Source: Uloborus plumipes
Taxonomy: Eukaryota; Arthropoda; Arachnida; Araneae; Uloboridae
Direction of reading: 5' to 3'
DNA length: 64,000 nucleotides
Assembly (NCBI GenBank): GCA_038373865.1
Contig: JAXGGA010004523.1
Coordinates: 23,380-87,379 of the forward strand
Part shown: piece after piece, positions 1-13,826 of the stretch
Numbering within the stretch: position 1 is the stretch's first letter
Layout of the letters: every line of letters starts with the position of its first letter
Position numbers and translations under genes: made by a program
The notes under the pieces: generated by a model
Databases searched by the model: none
What the model saw: only the letters and a program-made list of their open reading frames with translations
What the model was told of the DNA's origin: nothing

Positions 1-20
1 ATGCCACTGTACGAAATGAG
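1..20 (+). CDS. Caprin: Caprin exon, 3' end
   Basis: Last 20 bases of an exon cut by the window edge. After two bases of a split codon it reads A-T-V-R-N-E, then a donor AG/GTATTT. It joins in phase 0 to the exon at 778, giving VRNEVEDHLLAQQ, which aligns with VRRQRVQDLMAQMQ just before the G3BP-binding motif of caprin-1. The alignment is from memory and the piece is short, so this is good but not certain. Confidence 0.7.
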
Positions 21-3000
21 GTATTTATCAGCTGCATTTATTTATTGACTTCGTTTTAAATCTTAAAGCTTATTTTTTGACTCAATAAATTTAGGTAAAA
101 CATTTTAATGGGAACAACGTATGTGTTGTATATTAATTTTTAACAATTTGCGAGAAAAGAAGAAAAAAAAAAACTTTTACAATTTTCAGAAGTGAGAGCA
201 AAATTTTTAGGAAAGAATGGAAATTTGATGTGAAAATGGTTTAAAAGGATTTGTTGTCTGGAAGGTTTTCTTTCTTTTTTTGAGTGTAATAAATGCTGTT
301 TAAACCATCAGGTCTGCATGACTTCTGTATTGTTAGATGTTTGCATAATTTTTATCAACATAATATAGTGTTACAATAAAGCATAGTAAATATTTAAAAA
401 ACTTCCTTTGTTTTTTTAAATATTTTTAAAGTGTCTTTGAACCACATCTTGTTCTGCTTCTAGTTTCTCTCTATTATTATTATTATTTTTTTTTTTTAAG
501 AAGAATAATTTTTCTGTTTAGTGTCAGTCAAGTTGCTTACCATTATTTATTAGCATACATGCTAAATTGCCCTTCTATATTACTGATTTTGAATCATGTA
601 TAAATAAATTTTTTATTTGGCCAACAAAAGAAATATTGCTTTTGATGTAAAGTACAAGCTTATAGATGTAATTGTTTTCATTTCTTACTTCTACTAAGCT
701 GTTATTGTTTTAAAAACTTGTCAAAATCGGATGCGACATTTATAAGTGCAATAACATTTGTAAAATTCATGATGTAGGTCGAGGACCATTTACTGGCACA
801 GCAAAGTGGAATAAGCACAACTACTCAGATTGATAGACCATTTTATCCAATGGAAAGCTCATCTTTGTATTCTGAGCAGAGTCATCCTATTCAAGAAGTT
901 TTATCTGTTCAAGGCAATTTGAATTTTTTACAAGAGTCCCAAATTGAAGTCGAAGGTGGTAAGTTTATTTTTTTTTTTCTCATCAATTTTCAAATATTTA
1001 TGAATCATTTTAAAAATATTGCCATGTTATTTATATGTTTATAACATATCATTCTCTTTTTGAAGCAAATATGGAATAATTTGATTTTTATTGTAAATTA
1101 TAACAGTTTAACAATTTTTAAAAAGAGCAAAAAATTATGAAGGAATATTTTTTTTAATGCAAATTTAAAAAGAATTCAAAGTTGTATTTGGATAGATTAA
1201 AATTAAATCATGTCGTGGGAAAATTGAGAAACTATCTTGAAAAGGGCTTAGAGGCTTCCAAGAAGTTACAAAATTTTAAGTCCTTTTTAATGTTTTTGCA
1301 ATTCAATATTTATTTACTTATTTGATTTTCAAGAGTTTTGAAAAACTGACATTCTTATTTTACTGCCAGAGGATTTTATTATTTTAATTTTTTTTTAATG
1401 CTATTAAGCAGATTGATAAATATTTTTGGAACTATTCCACATAAAGATTTTTAGAGGAAGCAGATGTTATTCAAAAAAGCTAAACTTATAATTGCATCCA
1501 AAACATGGCATTTTTCCATTATAAGTACGTCTTAGTCCAATTTTAATCCCAGCTATTATTTTTCATTTCATTTATTTTTGTCCTGTTTCTCGAAAGCCAG
1601 GTAAAATCTACTTTGGTGATACCGTGCCTTATTTTGCCTCTTTAATGGATTTTAAAATAAAATAAGTTTAAAACAAGATTTAAAGCTCCATTAAAATAAA
1701 AAACAAACCATTTGAATAATCAAATTAATTATGCCTTCAAAAGTAAAATAATCAGCCAAATAAAAGAACAAGCTAATAAGTATTATGAAAAATCCTATTA
1801 AAAATTCTTCGAATCAGTTGTCAATCCTCTATCAACATGTAAGATAATTAGCTAGGTAAATATATCAAGTCATTAATAAACAGAAAATGTTACCTTAAAA
1901 TCTGGAATTGAAGAAAGAGGTACAATCATGACAATGATGTAGGCGTGAATTAGTTTTTGCTAAAATAGCAAGAAAACAAGTCATTGAGCCAAGTGACATG
2001 CATATCTACAATGGAAAATACCTTAGATATTGGTGTTTTTTCTAAAGCATATTTTTAAGGATATTAAGGCACATGACTGTGTCAGCTAATTTCTAAAATA
2101 AAAAAAAAGGAAAACAGGCTGCTCATCTGCTGGTGTATATATAATATTGCCTATAGGGCAACGTAAGCATTACTAGGATTTTGTTAAAGTAGAATGCTCA
2201 CACTATTATGTAATTATTTGTTTTTTCAGCTTCTAGCACAGAGCCACAAGCAGCTACATCTCTTCCTGGAGCATCTTATTCAAATGTACAGTTTTCGCCA
2301 TCATCTCAGTCAATGGCAGCTGCCGCAAGCATTGTTTCACAGCATCGCACAAGAAGGCCAAGCGAAGAAACCATGTCCAGTCATCCATCACCTAACATAG
2401 TACTTGCTAATTCAGCATCATTGCAGCAACAGGTTGGACAAAGCATTCCAGCTTCAGTATCTATTCCTCCAACTACTCAGCCCATCGATTTTGACCCTGC
2501 CCGACCTATTCCTACACAAACATACACCAATCAAAGTTTCTCCTCGGCAGTCCATCCGATGATGGCTGCTGTGTCTCAAAATTATGTTCCTGTCGTCACT
2601 TTACCACATTCGATTCCTCCACCACATGTATTGTCTTCAAACTTGGTTGTGCAACCTTTGCCTCCACGAAGCACGGTGGCATCCTCGCCTCTAGCTGCTA
2701 ATCCTAATGCTTTATCAATGGCAGCACAGACTTCGGTGAGTGGACTTTCAGCTGCGTCTGCGCTCTCTCAACAGGCAAACATCTATTCGCTTTGTCTCAA
2801 AATGAATGTGAGGATGATTTTTAGTTTTTCAATTGTTTTTGTGTTTGATTTGAATTATAGTTTTACATATAGCAGGGTGTTTATAAATTGTTTAGTACCT
2901 ATCCCAAGAGGAACAATATTCACAGTGGAATTTATTTTACCCAATCCTTCAAAAGGAATGAAATAAAAGGTGAATTTTTAGCCGTAAAAAAGTAATATTA

Positions 3001-6000
3001 TGCTGGATTATAACAGTAATTTCATTTAACTATTCAAATGCACAGCTTCTAAGAAATTATAATTCATATTTCTTGCATGGGAGGAAAAATATTTACTGCA
3101 TAACATTTTCAATGATTGGATTCATATATTTTAAAAATTAAGTAAAATCATTTTTATCTAGTCACACTAGGCAGCTATAACTTTGTCTGAAAAATTGGGC
3201 TGCTCAAAATTGAACAAGCACTTTGCAAAACAAACTGATTTAAATATCCGTACCTTTAATGCTTATTTTAAATGTTTCTTCTTGAATTCATTAGTAGATT
3301 TCATTCTTATTAATTAGTCTTATATGATTTCAATCGAATCGAGTTTCTTTTTTTCATGTTTTTGTTTGCCATGTTAAAGCTCTTTGATTTTTATAATACT
3401 TTAACATTTTGTTTAGATAACAAAAATATCATGGCATACATATGGCACATCATAGCACAAAAAATAAATTAATTTTTTAAAAATAAGTTATTTACTCCCT
3501 CCATGTTGAGAATTAAACTGCATTATGAACCTGCCAAATTGTAGAATTTTAATGCTCAAGAAATTACATCTTTGTTTAATGTAGATGACAGTGCATTCAT
3601 TGTATTTTAGATTATTAATCATACATAGTTTTTTTTTTCCTCTTCCATCAAATAACTTGAAAAACTTGCTATTCTAAAAAGTCTGCATAAAAAAAATTAC
3701 ATTTTAGGTCTTATAAACCAGTTTTCTCATTCTTCATTAATTAACATTTTGTCTGAATTGATGCTTGGCATCTGTGCAGAAATATAGCACATCAACATCC
3801 CCGATTTCAATAAGTTTAAATAACTGGATTATGTGTTTCCTCTGACTCTTTTGCTCAAGAATGTACATGTTTAGCTTTTTTAAGCCTTTAATCAGAATCT
3901 ATTAACCACAAGTTTCTTTATAAATATTGTTTGTCTTGGTGGGTATTATCACTCCTCTTAAGTTATTGTAAACAATTTACGAACACTCTGGGTTAATGAA
4001 ACGGAATCGACATTTGCATGCTGTTGATACATTTGAGATAGATTTAGTGTTTTACTTATTATTATAGTATTTTGTATGTTAGGTGATCTGCCCAATTGAT
4101 TTTTACTTTTTAGCCCATGTTTGCTGCAATTGCTTTGTTTTATAATTTATGTAACAAAATCATTTTGTTTTGTATATTTGTGGAATGTGAGTTTCAGAAA
4201 TGGCGAAAGCTAGATAAAATAAAAGATATTTTCTTAAATTTTCTGTTGCAATAAAGTTCATAAATAAGAATTAACTCACAGTGGCTAAATTTCGAGCTGC
4301 CAGTTAAATTTTTTTTTGTTTTGTTTTGTTTTGTTTCAGCCAACTTTTGGCTTAGCAATTTCAGTTGTTGGCTGAAAAGGGTCTAAAAAAATGGTGGCCT
4401 TAAATAAAGCCTCTGTGCCACAAAGGGTGACACCTATGAACCTTTAACAAGGTAACTTCGTTTATCAAGTAAAAAAAATTTTCAAATCAAGCTTGCCGGA
4501 ACAAAAGTAGAATCTTGTGCTTTGAAAATTACGAGCGCTGTTTAAATAATTGAATTGAATCTCTCCTATAGCTTTAACAGTGGTAAAATATAGTTTTTGG
4601 ATTTTCCAGATTATTTCTACCTCAGCACTTCTTTTTCCTATATAGATCATGCAATGTAGTTGAACCATGCTCTATTGAGCTTGAAATATACTAAGCTTTA
4701 CTGAAATGAAATATTTCACTCATTAAGTACTAATTAAGTTTTAAAATCTTTCTTCCAGTAGTTTTTCTCAGGATTTTTTGTTCCTTTAATAATCAACAGA
4801 AACATCACTGCTATTTTTTCTAATTCCCTTTTGGGGTCTATAATATTTTTTTTGCTCATTCTGTTATTTAAAATTTTTTGTTAGAAAAACTTCCATAAAT
4901 GTAATAGTTATTGATGTTTCAATTTTTAAGAAGAGATATACAGTTGAACTTTGTTACTTTAAACACTTAACATAAATTACTGCTTCGACAAACTAAATTT
5001 CTGATTCCTGTCTTATGATTGTAGAGTTTTGTTCTTCAGATAAGACAAATGGATTTTAAAGGTCCCGTGGAGTGTTTTAACAAGGTTCAATTGTATAATT
5101 TTTATTATTGAAATATGTATGTGCCTGTGTGTGTATGTATGGGCTTGCGTCATTACCATCAGATAGTTTTTATGGGCTTTCATGACCACCAGACTTAACT
5201 AGCTGCTCAAATAACTTAGTTTTAGTATGCTGTAAAGCTTTATTAGTGAAATAAAAAAATTGTGTGTATTCAAAGTTAAAAAAAAAAAAAAAATCATTAC
5301 CATCCTTATTCATAATGAGTTACTTTTAACATTTTTGTGCATTTCTGTTTTTATACTTTTAACAAAATGCACACTAACAACATATTATATAATATAATGT
5401 TCAAAATATGTAAAATTTTAATTTAGGTAATCATATTTTATGCCTTGTTGGGTGAAATATGTTAAAATCATACATGTGATTAATCAGCCAATTGGCGGAA
5501 ATCAGCCAATTTGATTGGCAAACACAACCACCCTTCTACCGATCCTCCTTAAAAAATTTCCCATCCGCTCTAAAATTTTCATTCCGTTAAAAATTTCCAC
5601 GACCTCGAGACGAAGGTAATTTGAGGCGACGGGGATCTACTCAGCTTATTCTTTGCTTGCTTGGTTTTGGTTAGAAATTTCAATTTGAAAAAATAAAAAT
5701 TAAATGAAATAAAACAGAGTTATGGAAACCAAAATGATAAGTTAAACATAAAAAAATATGAAATTTTTACTAATGCATTTAATAGCACTTTTGTCCATGG
5801 AACCAACCAGTCAAAACATGTCAAATATTTTCAGCCAAATTGTTTTGAAAGTAATCACATGTATGTAAAATGTCATTACCAAAAATTAGTTCATAGGTAT
5901 TTAAAACGTTTTTCAATACTGTAGCATTTTTAGTTTCTTTGTGTTAATTTCAGATGGTAAATTTGAAGAAGTATTAAAAGTCAGTTGATTCATGAACCAA

Positions 6001-8544
6001 AATCAAGGAAAATTAAGTAAAAACTGCATTCATAAAATTTGTCAAATTTAAAACTTGACCATCAGTATCTGCAATGGAGATTTTCTAGTTTAGCTGAAGT
6101 ACACTTTTGTCTTTTTGAAAAAGGTCAAACTGCGCCCCTAGTGTTCAGTTAAAAAATTGAAAAGTTCGAAGTTCTTATTTTGTTGCTATAAAATTTATCA
6201 ACACTAAGAAGGAGACCTTTAGGTCTCGGACATTCAGATCGGGATGAGATTTGGCAGATTAGTAGTACCCCTTAAGAGTACTCTCAGGTTAAAATAAGAA
6301 AGCGCACTAGCCATAAAATTCCGAGAAAATCGCCTTTCAAGTTTTGCACACAGTCATATACTAGTTAAGTCTCCCTACATGTATCGCCTGGGTCGCTCAG
6401 TCGGCAGAGCGTACATTTTCTAATCTTTAGTCTTGGGTTCTATTCCACTGCTACTTTTTTTTCTTTCTTTTTTTGTGAATTTGGTGGCTTATTCGGCAGA
6501 GTGCTGGGCTTCCAAGCCGGGGACCAGGGTTGGATACCGCCAAAAGATATTTTTTTTTAAATAAATTTATAAAGTGATTGTTACAGCAAAAATGAAATTT
6601 AATTGGATGTAATACTAGAAAAAAAATGTGATGTGTTTGAAATTATAGTACATTAAAACTCTATTCACTATTCACACAAATGAGTGATAACACATTCATA
6701 CATTTAACACTTTTAAATTCACAAAAAAAGAAAGAAAAAAAAAGGATCAGTGGAATCGAACTCGGGACAAAAGATTAGAAGTCGTAGGCTCTACCGACTG
6801 TGCCACCCAGGCGATACACGCAGGGAGACTTAACTAGTATATGATTGTGTGCAAAACTTGAAAGGCGATTTTCTCGGAATTTTATGGCTAGTGCGCTTTA
6901 CTATTTTAACCTGAAAGTACCCTTAAGGGATACTACTAATCTGCCAAATCTCATCCCGATCTGAATTTCCGAGACCGTAAGGTCTCCTTGTAAGTCCCCC
7001 TAAATTTGGAATGGCAATTCTTGCCTCTATAGTATAGATAATGCATCCAAAACCAAAAAATACTCATCAAGTTTATTCTCTTCCTATAACTTGAACGTTG
7101 ATTAAGGTTGCATTTGAGTTTAAATTTTAATTCTAAGTTTTTCCTTTCTGTTCTCTTGTAGCAATTGAATTCTGAAAGTGCCCAGCCTCCTTCTGTTACA
7201 TCACCCTATGAATGTAATGAAATACAAGATGGTAAGCAAGATTGTATTTAGACATGTGTTCTTTGTCACAGAATTAATGTTATGCAGTGCCTATGTTGAT
7301 TAAAGAAGAATGTTCAGTCGTTAAGAAATGTGTAGTTATTCTGAAATTTGGTGTAATTTGAACAAAATTCTAACATTCAGTTTTGGTTTTGCATTCAGTA
7401 ACTTAATTATCTTAGAAATAGAAAAAAGGGCTTGCTTGCTTTTGATTTGGAAAAAGTATCTTTCAGTTTTCTTAACATTTGGTTAAATTAGTCAATTTTC
7501 GATAACGCAAAGCCTTATAACTTGAATATTCCTTTACCTCGAAATGTTCATTGGTTCCTCAGACACTCGAGAGGGATGTGGGAACTTCTTATAACTTCAA
7601 AGCTTTTAGCTGGTCCTTTGTGACTTAGAGTTGTTGAGACTTGACTGTAACTAAACGATTAAGGAAAGGAACTTAGCAGTAAATATATTATATATATATA
7701 AAAAAAAAAGTAAAAAAAGTTCCAACAGTGAGCCCTAATATTACTGATATAAATCATTAGTATTTATGCATTCAACTTATTTTGTGTTATATATAGTTTC
7801 ATGACTACAACTCGAAAGCATTCAAAGCTATACTTATCAAAGCGCTTTAACATCTTATTTAGATATCTGCAATATGTTTTTCTATTTTATTTTATAAATT
7901 AAGTTAGTAAAACATTTGTGAAAAAATATAAAAAAAATTCTGTAATCTAAGGAATATCTTAATAAATATACTTTGTTGACTAAACAAATTTGTCTTTTTA
8001 TAAATTAACTCTTTATATGGTTATAGGTGGTATGGGAAAAAATTCTAGCACTTCATTTGGTAATAATCGTGATACTGGTAATGGCAGGGAGAGTCGATCA
8101 AGATGTGGAAGTAATGCTTATCAAAGGAGCTCTGATCAAGTGGGATACGGAAATGATACAGGTTTGCCTGTATTCTTTGATTATTTTGCTCTATGCAGTA
8201 GAGTTACAATAACTCGTTCCTTTTAACTCGAATATTCCTTTATCTCGAAGTTTTCATTGAGTCCCAAACTCTGGAGAAGGTTCTGGGAACTTCCTATAAC
8301 TCGGAACTTTTAGTCGGTTCCTTGGGACTTCGAGTTATTGAAACTCCACTGTACTTGTTTTGTATCTTTCATCGCTTCTAACTAAGGGTATCTATTAGTT
8401 ATCAAAGATTTTGAGTGGTTAAACAACTTACTGCTGTCAATAAATATTTTGTAGCTTGAGATAAAAATTGAGTTAAGTGAAGGAAAAATAAAATATGAAT
8501 TATTTTTATTTCCATTAAAATTAAAAAATCTATAAATAAAACAG

Positions 8545-8618
<74 letters not shown>

Positions 8619-11600
8619 CATTATACAAATCCAGTTTACGTTGGATCTGGACGAAATTCGTCAGGGAGAGGCACCCGGGAAGTATCATAGGGTGGTTTTT
8701 GAGTGGGAAAAAAGTACCGATCCGTTCGATTTTCGAATAAAGGACTTCAAAATGGCTCTTTCTATTTCAAAAGGGCTCTATCTAGCGAAATACTTATCGG
8801 ATCTTCTCGATCTTGGTCTCATTTGAAACAACGCAAAAAATACATGTTAGGAAAGTTTCCTTCCAGAGGATTTCTAAACCACTAATCAATATCTCCACCC
8901 CGAAGAAAGATATGGGCATTTGAAAATTTGGAAATATCCATTTTAAGTTGGATTTATAAAAATCGTCTGCACGAGCGTGAAAGAAATTAAATACGGTGAA
9001 ATAAATTATTAATGAGAAAAAGGTGTTGCCATTTTTTCTTGAACATAAACAAATAAAATTCTTGCTTTTGCTTTAGGCTTTTCCTGCAACTGACAGATTT
9101 AAAAAATTTTTGGCGATTGATTAATTTTTTGTACTGCGTTCTAGCAAACTATTGACTTTAATTTAATCTGGACTTTTAGACACACGCGTTACTTGACAGG
9201 ACATTTTTCCTCAAGATAGATCCCGTGCAGAGCCGGGCCAAGTAGCTAGTAAATAAACATTTGTACAAGATTTTTAAAAAAGTAAGTTTTACTCTTTATG
9301 TGTAGAGATGGTATCTTAAAATCAGACACTTAGCCACTATTTTTATTTGTTCACTTTCTGGTAAAAGTATATAGAAATCTATATATTCACCTTTAAAAAA
9401 TTCAACCTTTCCTTTTATGAATATTTTTGAAATTTTATGTTTTTATTTACATGCAAATGCTTTGTTATTATTTTTTTAACAATAATTCATAGTTAAAACA
9501 GTATTAACTTTAAGTTTTCTTTTTCCAATTTGCCCTGTGGCAGAAAACTGCCGACATGGCGACATTGTCGCAGAATCAGGGAGACAGTGTGCAGAAAGAT
9601 TTTTGTGATTGGGAGGAAAAAAAGGCTAAGAAAAAAAATGATATAAAACAGCCACCAGAAAAAAACCTATGAATCTATAGTATTAATGTTAACATTTTTA
9701 TAAATATAAACATCTTGTGTTACTGTAAGAGGGTTGCATATATATTTATAATTGAAGAATATTCTAGTGTTGCAGAAAAAAATTGGTTCTAGAAAATTTG
9801 TTGCAGAAAGCTGAAAAAAATTCTGCCACAGGGCCAATTAGTACAAATATGAGCGCACTATCAAAACAGGTTTTATTTTCGAGGGTTTTTCTGCACACCC
9901 ATCTTTTATTGTAGTGGCTTAAAATTTCCTCATTGTTTTTATTTTTAAAAAATCCTGATAACAGTGGCTACTAAAACAAAATATTGACTATTTTAAAAAT
10001 GTTCATGCACTAAAAATTTTTTTCAAACTTTTAGGTTGTGTTAGAAGAAAATTTAAATTGATAAAAATGTTTAAGTGAATAAAATCCCTAGGGATAAACA
10101 CAGTGTAAGAAAGAAAGATTATATTGACTAAGTAAAAGGCAGAGGTAAATTTAAATCAGTTTATTCAAATCGTTGACGCCCTGTTCGGGGTGTTAAATTG
10201 AACAGTAAAATTTTTTTTAATGAATTTATTTCAGAGTGGTGTCTCCATTTGTTCATGCTGCTTACATAGGGCACGTGAGGGAAAAGGATGGGGGGAGGGA
10301 GTGTATGGTTATACATTTTTTTAAAGGTATTGAAAGTATCAGGGAAAATGAACAAAAATATTTTACTCATTTAGCAAAAATTTAAAATCTGAAATTCTCC
10401 TTTTTTAATTAAAATTTGAGGTGAGTTGAACAAGAAATTGAGCCAACAGAAAAAAACATTTTTGTAGTGCTGCCCCACTTATGATCGTTAAAGTGAACAA
10501 ATGACTACTTTTGCAGCAATTTTTGTAGTTTTAAAGAGAAAAATGTTTTTTTAATTACTTTTGAAGTTTTTGCTCTTTTTTGTGACTTCAGCATGACAGA
10601 AAGGGTTAAGAAGTGGAAATCTGCCAAAGTACTATTCTGGTGCCTCAAATAAATCTTCAGTTAACTTCAGTTTCAAGAATGACAATTAAAGCGAAAAAGT
10701 GTTGAATTAATCAAAAATTGCAAAATAAAAATAGATACCGGGAGAAGTAAATTAAAATAAAACTTAAAAATGAAATTTTTCAGTTAGAAAAGGAAGTAAA
10801 TTAATTGTGTAATGAAAAACATTGTGAATTGTATGCTCATATTTCACTACAACTAAAAATTATCTAACTGTTTTTCCAAAAACTTTTCAAATGTTTTCAG
10901 CTACCACAAAAAAAACATTTTTTTTAAAATGAAGCAGTTAATATTTTCTCTGTTTTGCTCCATTCATGTTCTCACTTCTGTATTTCCTTGAAAGGGGAAA
11001 AACATCTTTATTGTAATTGTTACTAGTATCTGAATAGACTTATACTTTTGTTATTTACAGCTTACCAAAGTACCAATAACAGTCAAGCTTATATAAATCG
11101 AGACACTTATACTGATACTTCAAGCTATAGTAGCAATTTAAAAAGAGGATTAAGTGCTAGAGGAGGTGAGTTCGTTTTGTGGCAATTTTACTTTGTGTAC
11201 ATTTTAGTGTTGTGTATTGCTTTTATAGTTCAGTTTCTGCATATCAGTCAGGCAGTTGAACTTTCTTATTCAGTGAACTTTCTGCTGTACTTAAGAGCTT
11301 ATTTTATTGGACTGATATAGAATGGCTAATCCATTTTGTGCAGGGGTGATAATTTTCAGACTATGTATGAAAATTCTGGTATTTGTGTTTTTAGCTGGAA
11401 ATCCAAAATTAACCTCTTTTTTTAGCCTACTTTCCCGTTAAAAATAAAAGAAAGACGAAAAAAGTATTAAAAGTAGCTTAATGCATCTAAAAAATATCGC
11501 CAAGTCCAAAAAATATCGCCAAGTTAAAAAAATATCGCCAAGTTAAAAAAAATAAAAAGGTAAAATGAATATCGAAAAATTAAAAATTTGAAAGTAGGGT

Positions 11601-13795
11601 ATTGAGATGGGGAATTTGTGTGTCGGTCGGTCGGTCTGTCTGTCCCCCCCTAATAACTTTTGAATGAACATTCCGATTTGGACAAACTTTTTTTTGTTGG
11701 AAAGATCTCGGCGAGTACAGCTCATTCCCATATTTGATTTTTTGATTTGAACAATTTTTGGTTCAACTTTGAGCCGTTCAAAAAAAAGGTCCCGCGATAT
11801 TAACTTTTTAATGAACAGTCCGATTTGAACAAACTTTTTTTTGTTGGAAAGAACTTTTCAAGGGTACTTCATTCCCGTATTTACATTTCCGATTTGAACA
11901 ATTTTTCGTTCAACATTGAACCGCTCAATCAAACTGTCACCCCTAATAACTTTTGAATGAACAGTCCAATTTAAACAAACTTTTTTTTGTTTGAAGCATC
12001 TCGGCAAGGATACTTTATTACCGTATTTAAATTTTCAATTTGAACACTTTTGGTTCAACATTGAACCGTTTAAGCAACCTTTCTCCACCTAATAACTTTT
12101 GAGTGAACCGTCCGAATGGAATAAATTTTTTTTTGTTCGAAAGATCTCAGCGAGTGCAGCTCATTCCCATATTTGATTTTTTGATTTGGACAATTTTTGG
12201 TTCAACTTTGAACCGTTCAAACAACCGGTCCCGCGATGCTAACTTTTGAATGAACAATCCGATTTGAACAAACTTTTTTTTGTTCGAAAGATCTTTTCAA
12301 GGATACTTCATTCCCGTATCTACATTTTCGATTTGAACAATTTTTCGTTCAACATTGAACCGCTCAATCAAACTGTCACCCCTAATATCTTTTGAGTGAA
12401 CAGTCCGATTTAAATAAACTTTTTTTTGTTCGAAGGATCTCAGCAAGGATACTTCATTACCGTATTTAAATTTTCAATTTGAACACTTTTTCGTTCAACA
12501 TTGAACCGTTCAAGCAACCTTTCCCCACCTAATAACTTTTGAGTGAACCGTACGAATGGAATAAACTTTTTTTTGTTTGAAAAATCTCGGAGAGGCTTTC
12601 CCCTACATTCCCATATTTCGCTTTTTGATTTGAACCATTTTTCGTACAATACTGAACCGTTCAGAAAAAAAAAATTAACATTAGCGTCTACGGGGAATTT
12701 AAGTTGAATGTTGATCCTGAACTTAAAGTCGGATTTCCTTCAAACTAACTTTGTAAGAAAATCGTTTTGATAAATAATGTTTGTAACGTACTTTTCTGAG
12801 TAATCTTCTGTGAGGACTCTGATTCCGACTCCGCAAACATGGCGGAAATGCAGGCTCAGAAAAAAAATTACTGACTGTGCAGACGATTTTTTGGTTATTT
12901 ATAAATTTGTTTTATTTTATTTATTATTATTATTTTTTTTTTTTTTTTGGCAGACGATGTTTTTTTTTTGTAACAAAAATTTATCATTCACGAGAACATT
13001 TTATTCTTTATTTATATTTAACAACTAGCAACAGATTAAAAGTGAAATTCGAGACATTTTATTAACGGACGAGTTTTTTTTTTTTCTTTTTTTTTCTTTC
13101 TTTGATAAAATGTGTTTTGATGCTCTTTGTACTTTTATTTATTTATTTATTTATTTTATTATTATTATTTTTTTTTTTTTTTTTTGAAAACGATGGAGGA
13201 TTTTTTCTACGGAGGAACTGTAACAATTACACTCTTTAAAAGGTGCGACAAAACTTTATTTATTCGTTAATTACTTTTTACGTGTCTATTTCATCTGATG
13301 AAAGGGGTATATTTTGCTTTTCGAAATCAGCTCTAAGTGCTAAAAAGGTATGTTTGACATAATTTTAAGTCTCAGATAATCAAGAGAATAATGATCAGAT
13401 GCGAGAATGCCGATGTCGATGTACGGGAAAGTAGGCTCGTTTAGTTCTTGACAGAACTTCTTGTTAAAATCTCAATCGCAAAAACAAATCCTTTTCATTT
13501 AAGACTCTAAAACCCAGACATTTCCGATCAATGTGTTTATTACATTTTGTTTTCTTTCTTTTGAAAAGGCTTATATGTATACAGTTGGAACTCCAATTAT
13601 CCAATCTGTGACTATACAAATTACTTCAAGGGAAAGCACATATAGGGGGAAAGTGTAGGCACAGTGCAAACTTTATTGGGTGGATGAACCATAGTGGCTC
13701 CATTATTGGCTTTATATGTGAAATATAATTATGCTTAACATGTAAAAACGTTGCTTTTTATTTAATTGAAAGTTATTTTGTTTCAAACAAAATTT

Positions 13796-13826
<31 letters not shown>

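Noticed and set aside
2808..2963. Extension of the caprin frame past 2807
   Set aside because: A good GTGAGG donor precedes a hydrophobic, low-complexity read-through; the next exon fits in phase.
8596..8826. A coding exon starting in the TG repeat
   Set aside because: It begins in a microsatellite, lies within the Helitron-like element, and resembles nothing known to me.
11543..12649. Open frames on the minus strand with NKKKF..QKLLGG repeats
   Set aside because: They fall in the satellite, whose 145-148 and 439-bp periods are not multiples of three, so the frame is not kept from unit to unit.
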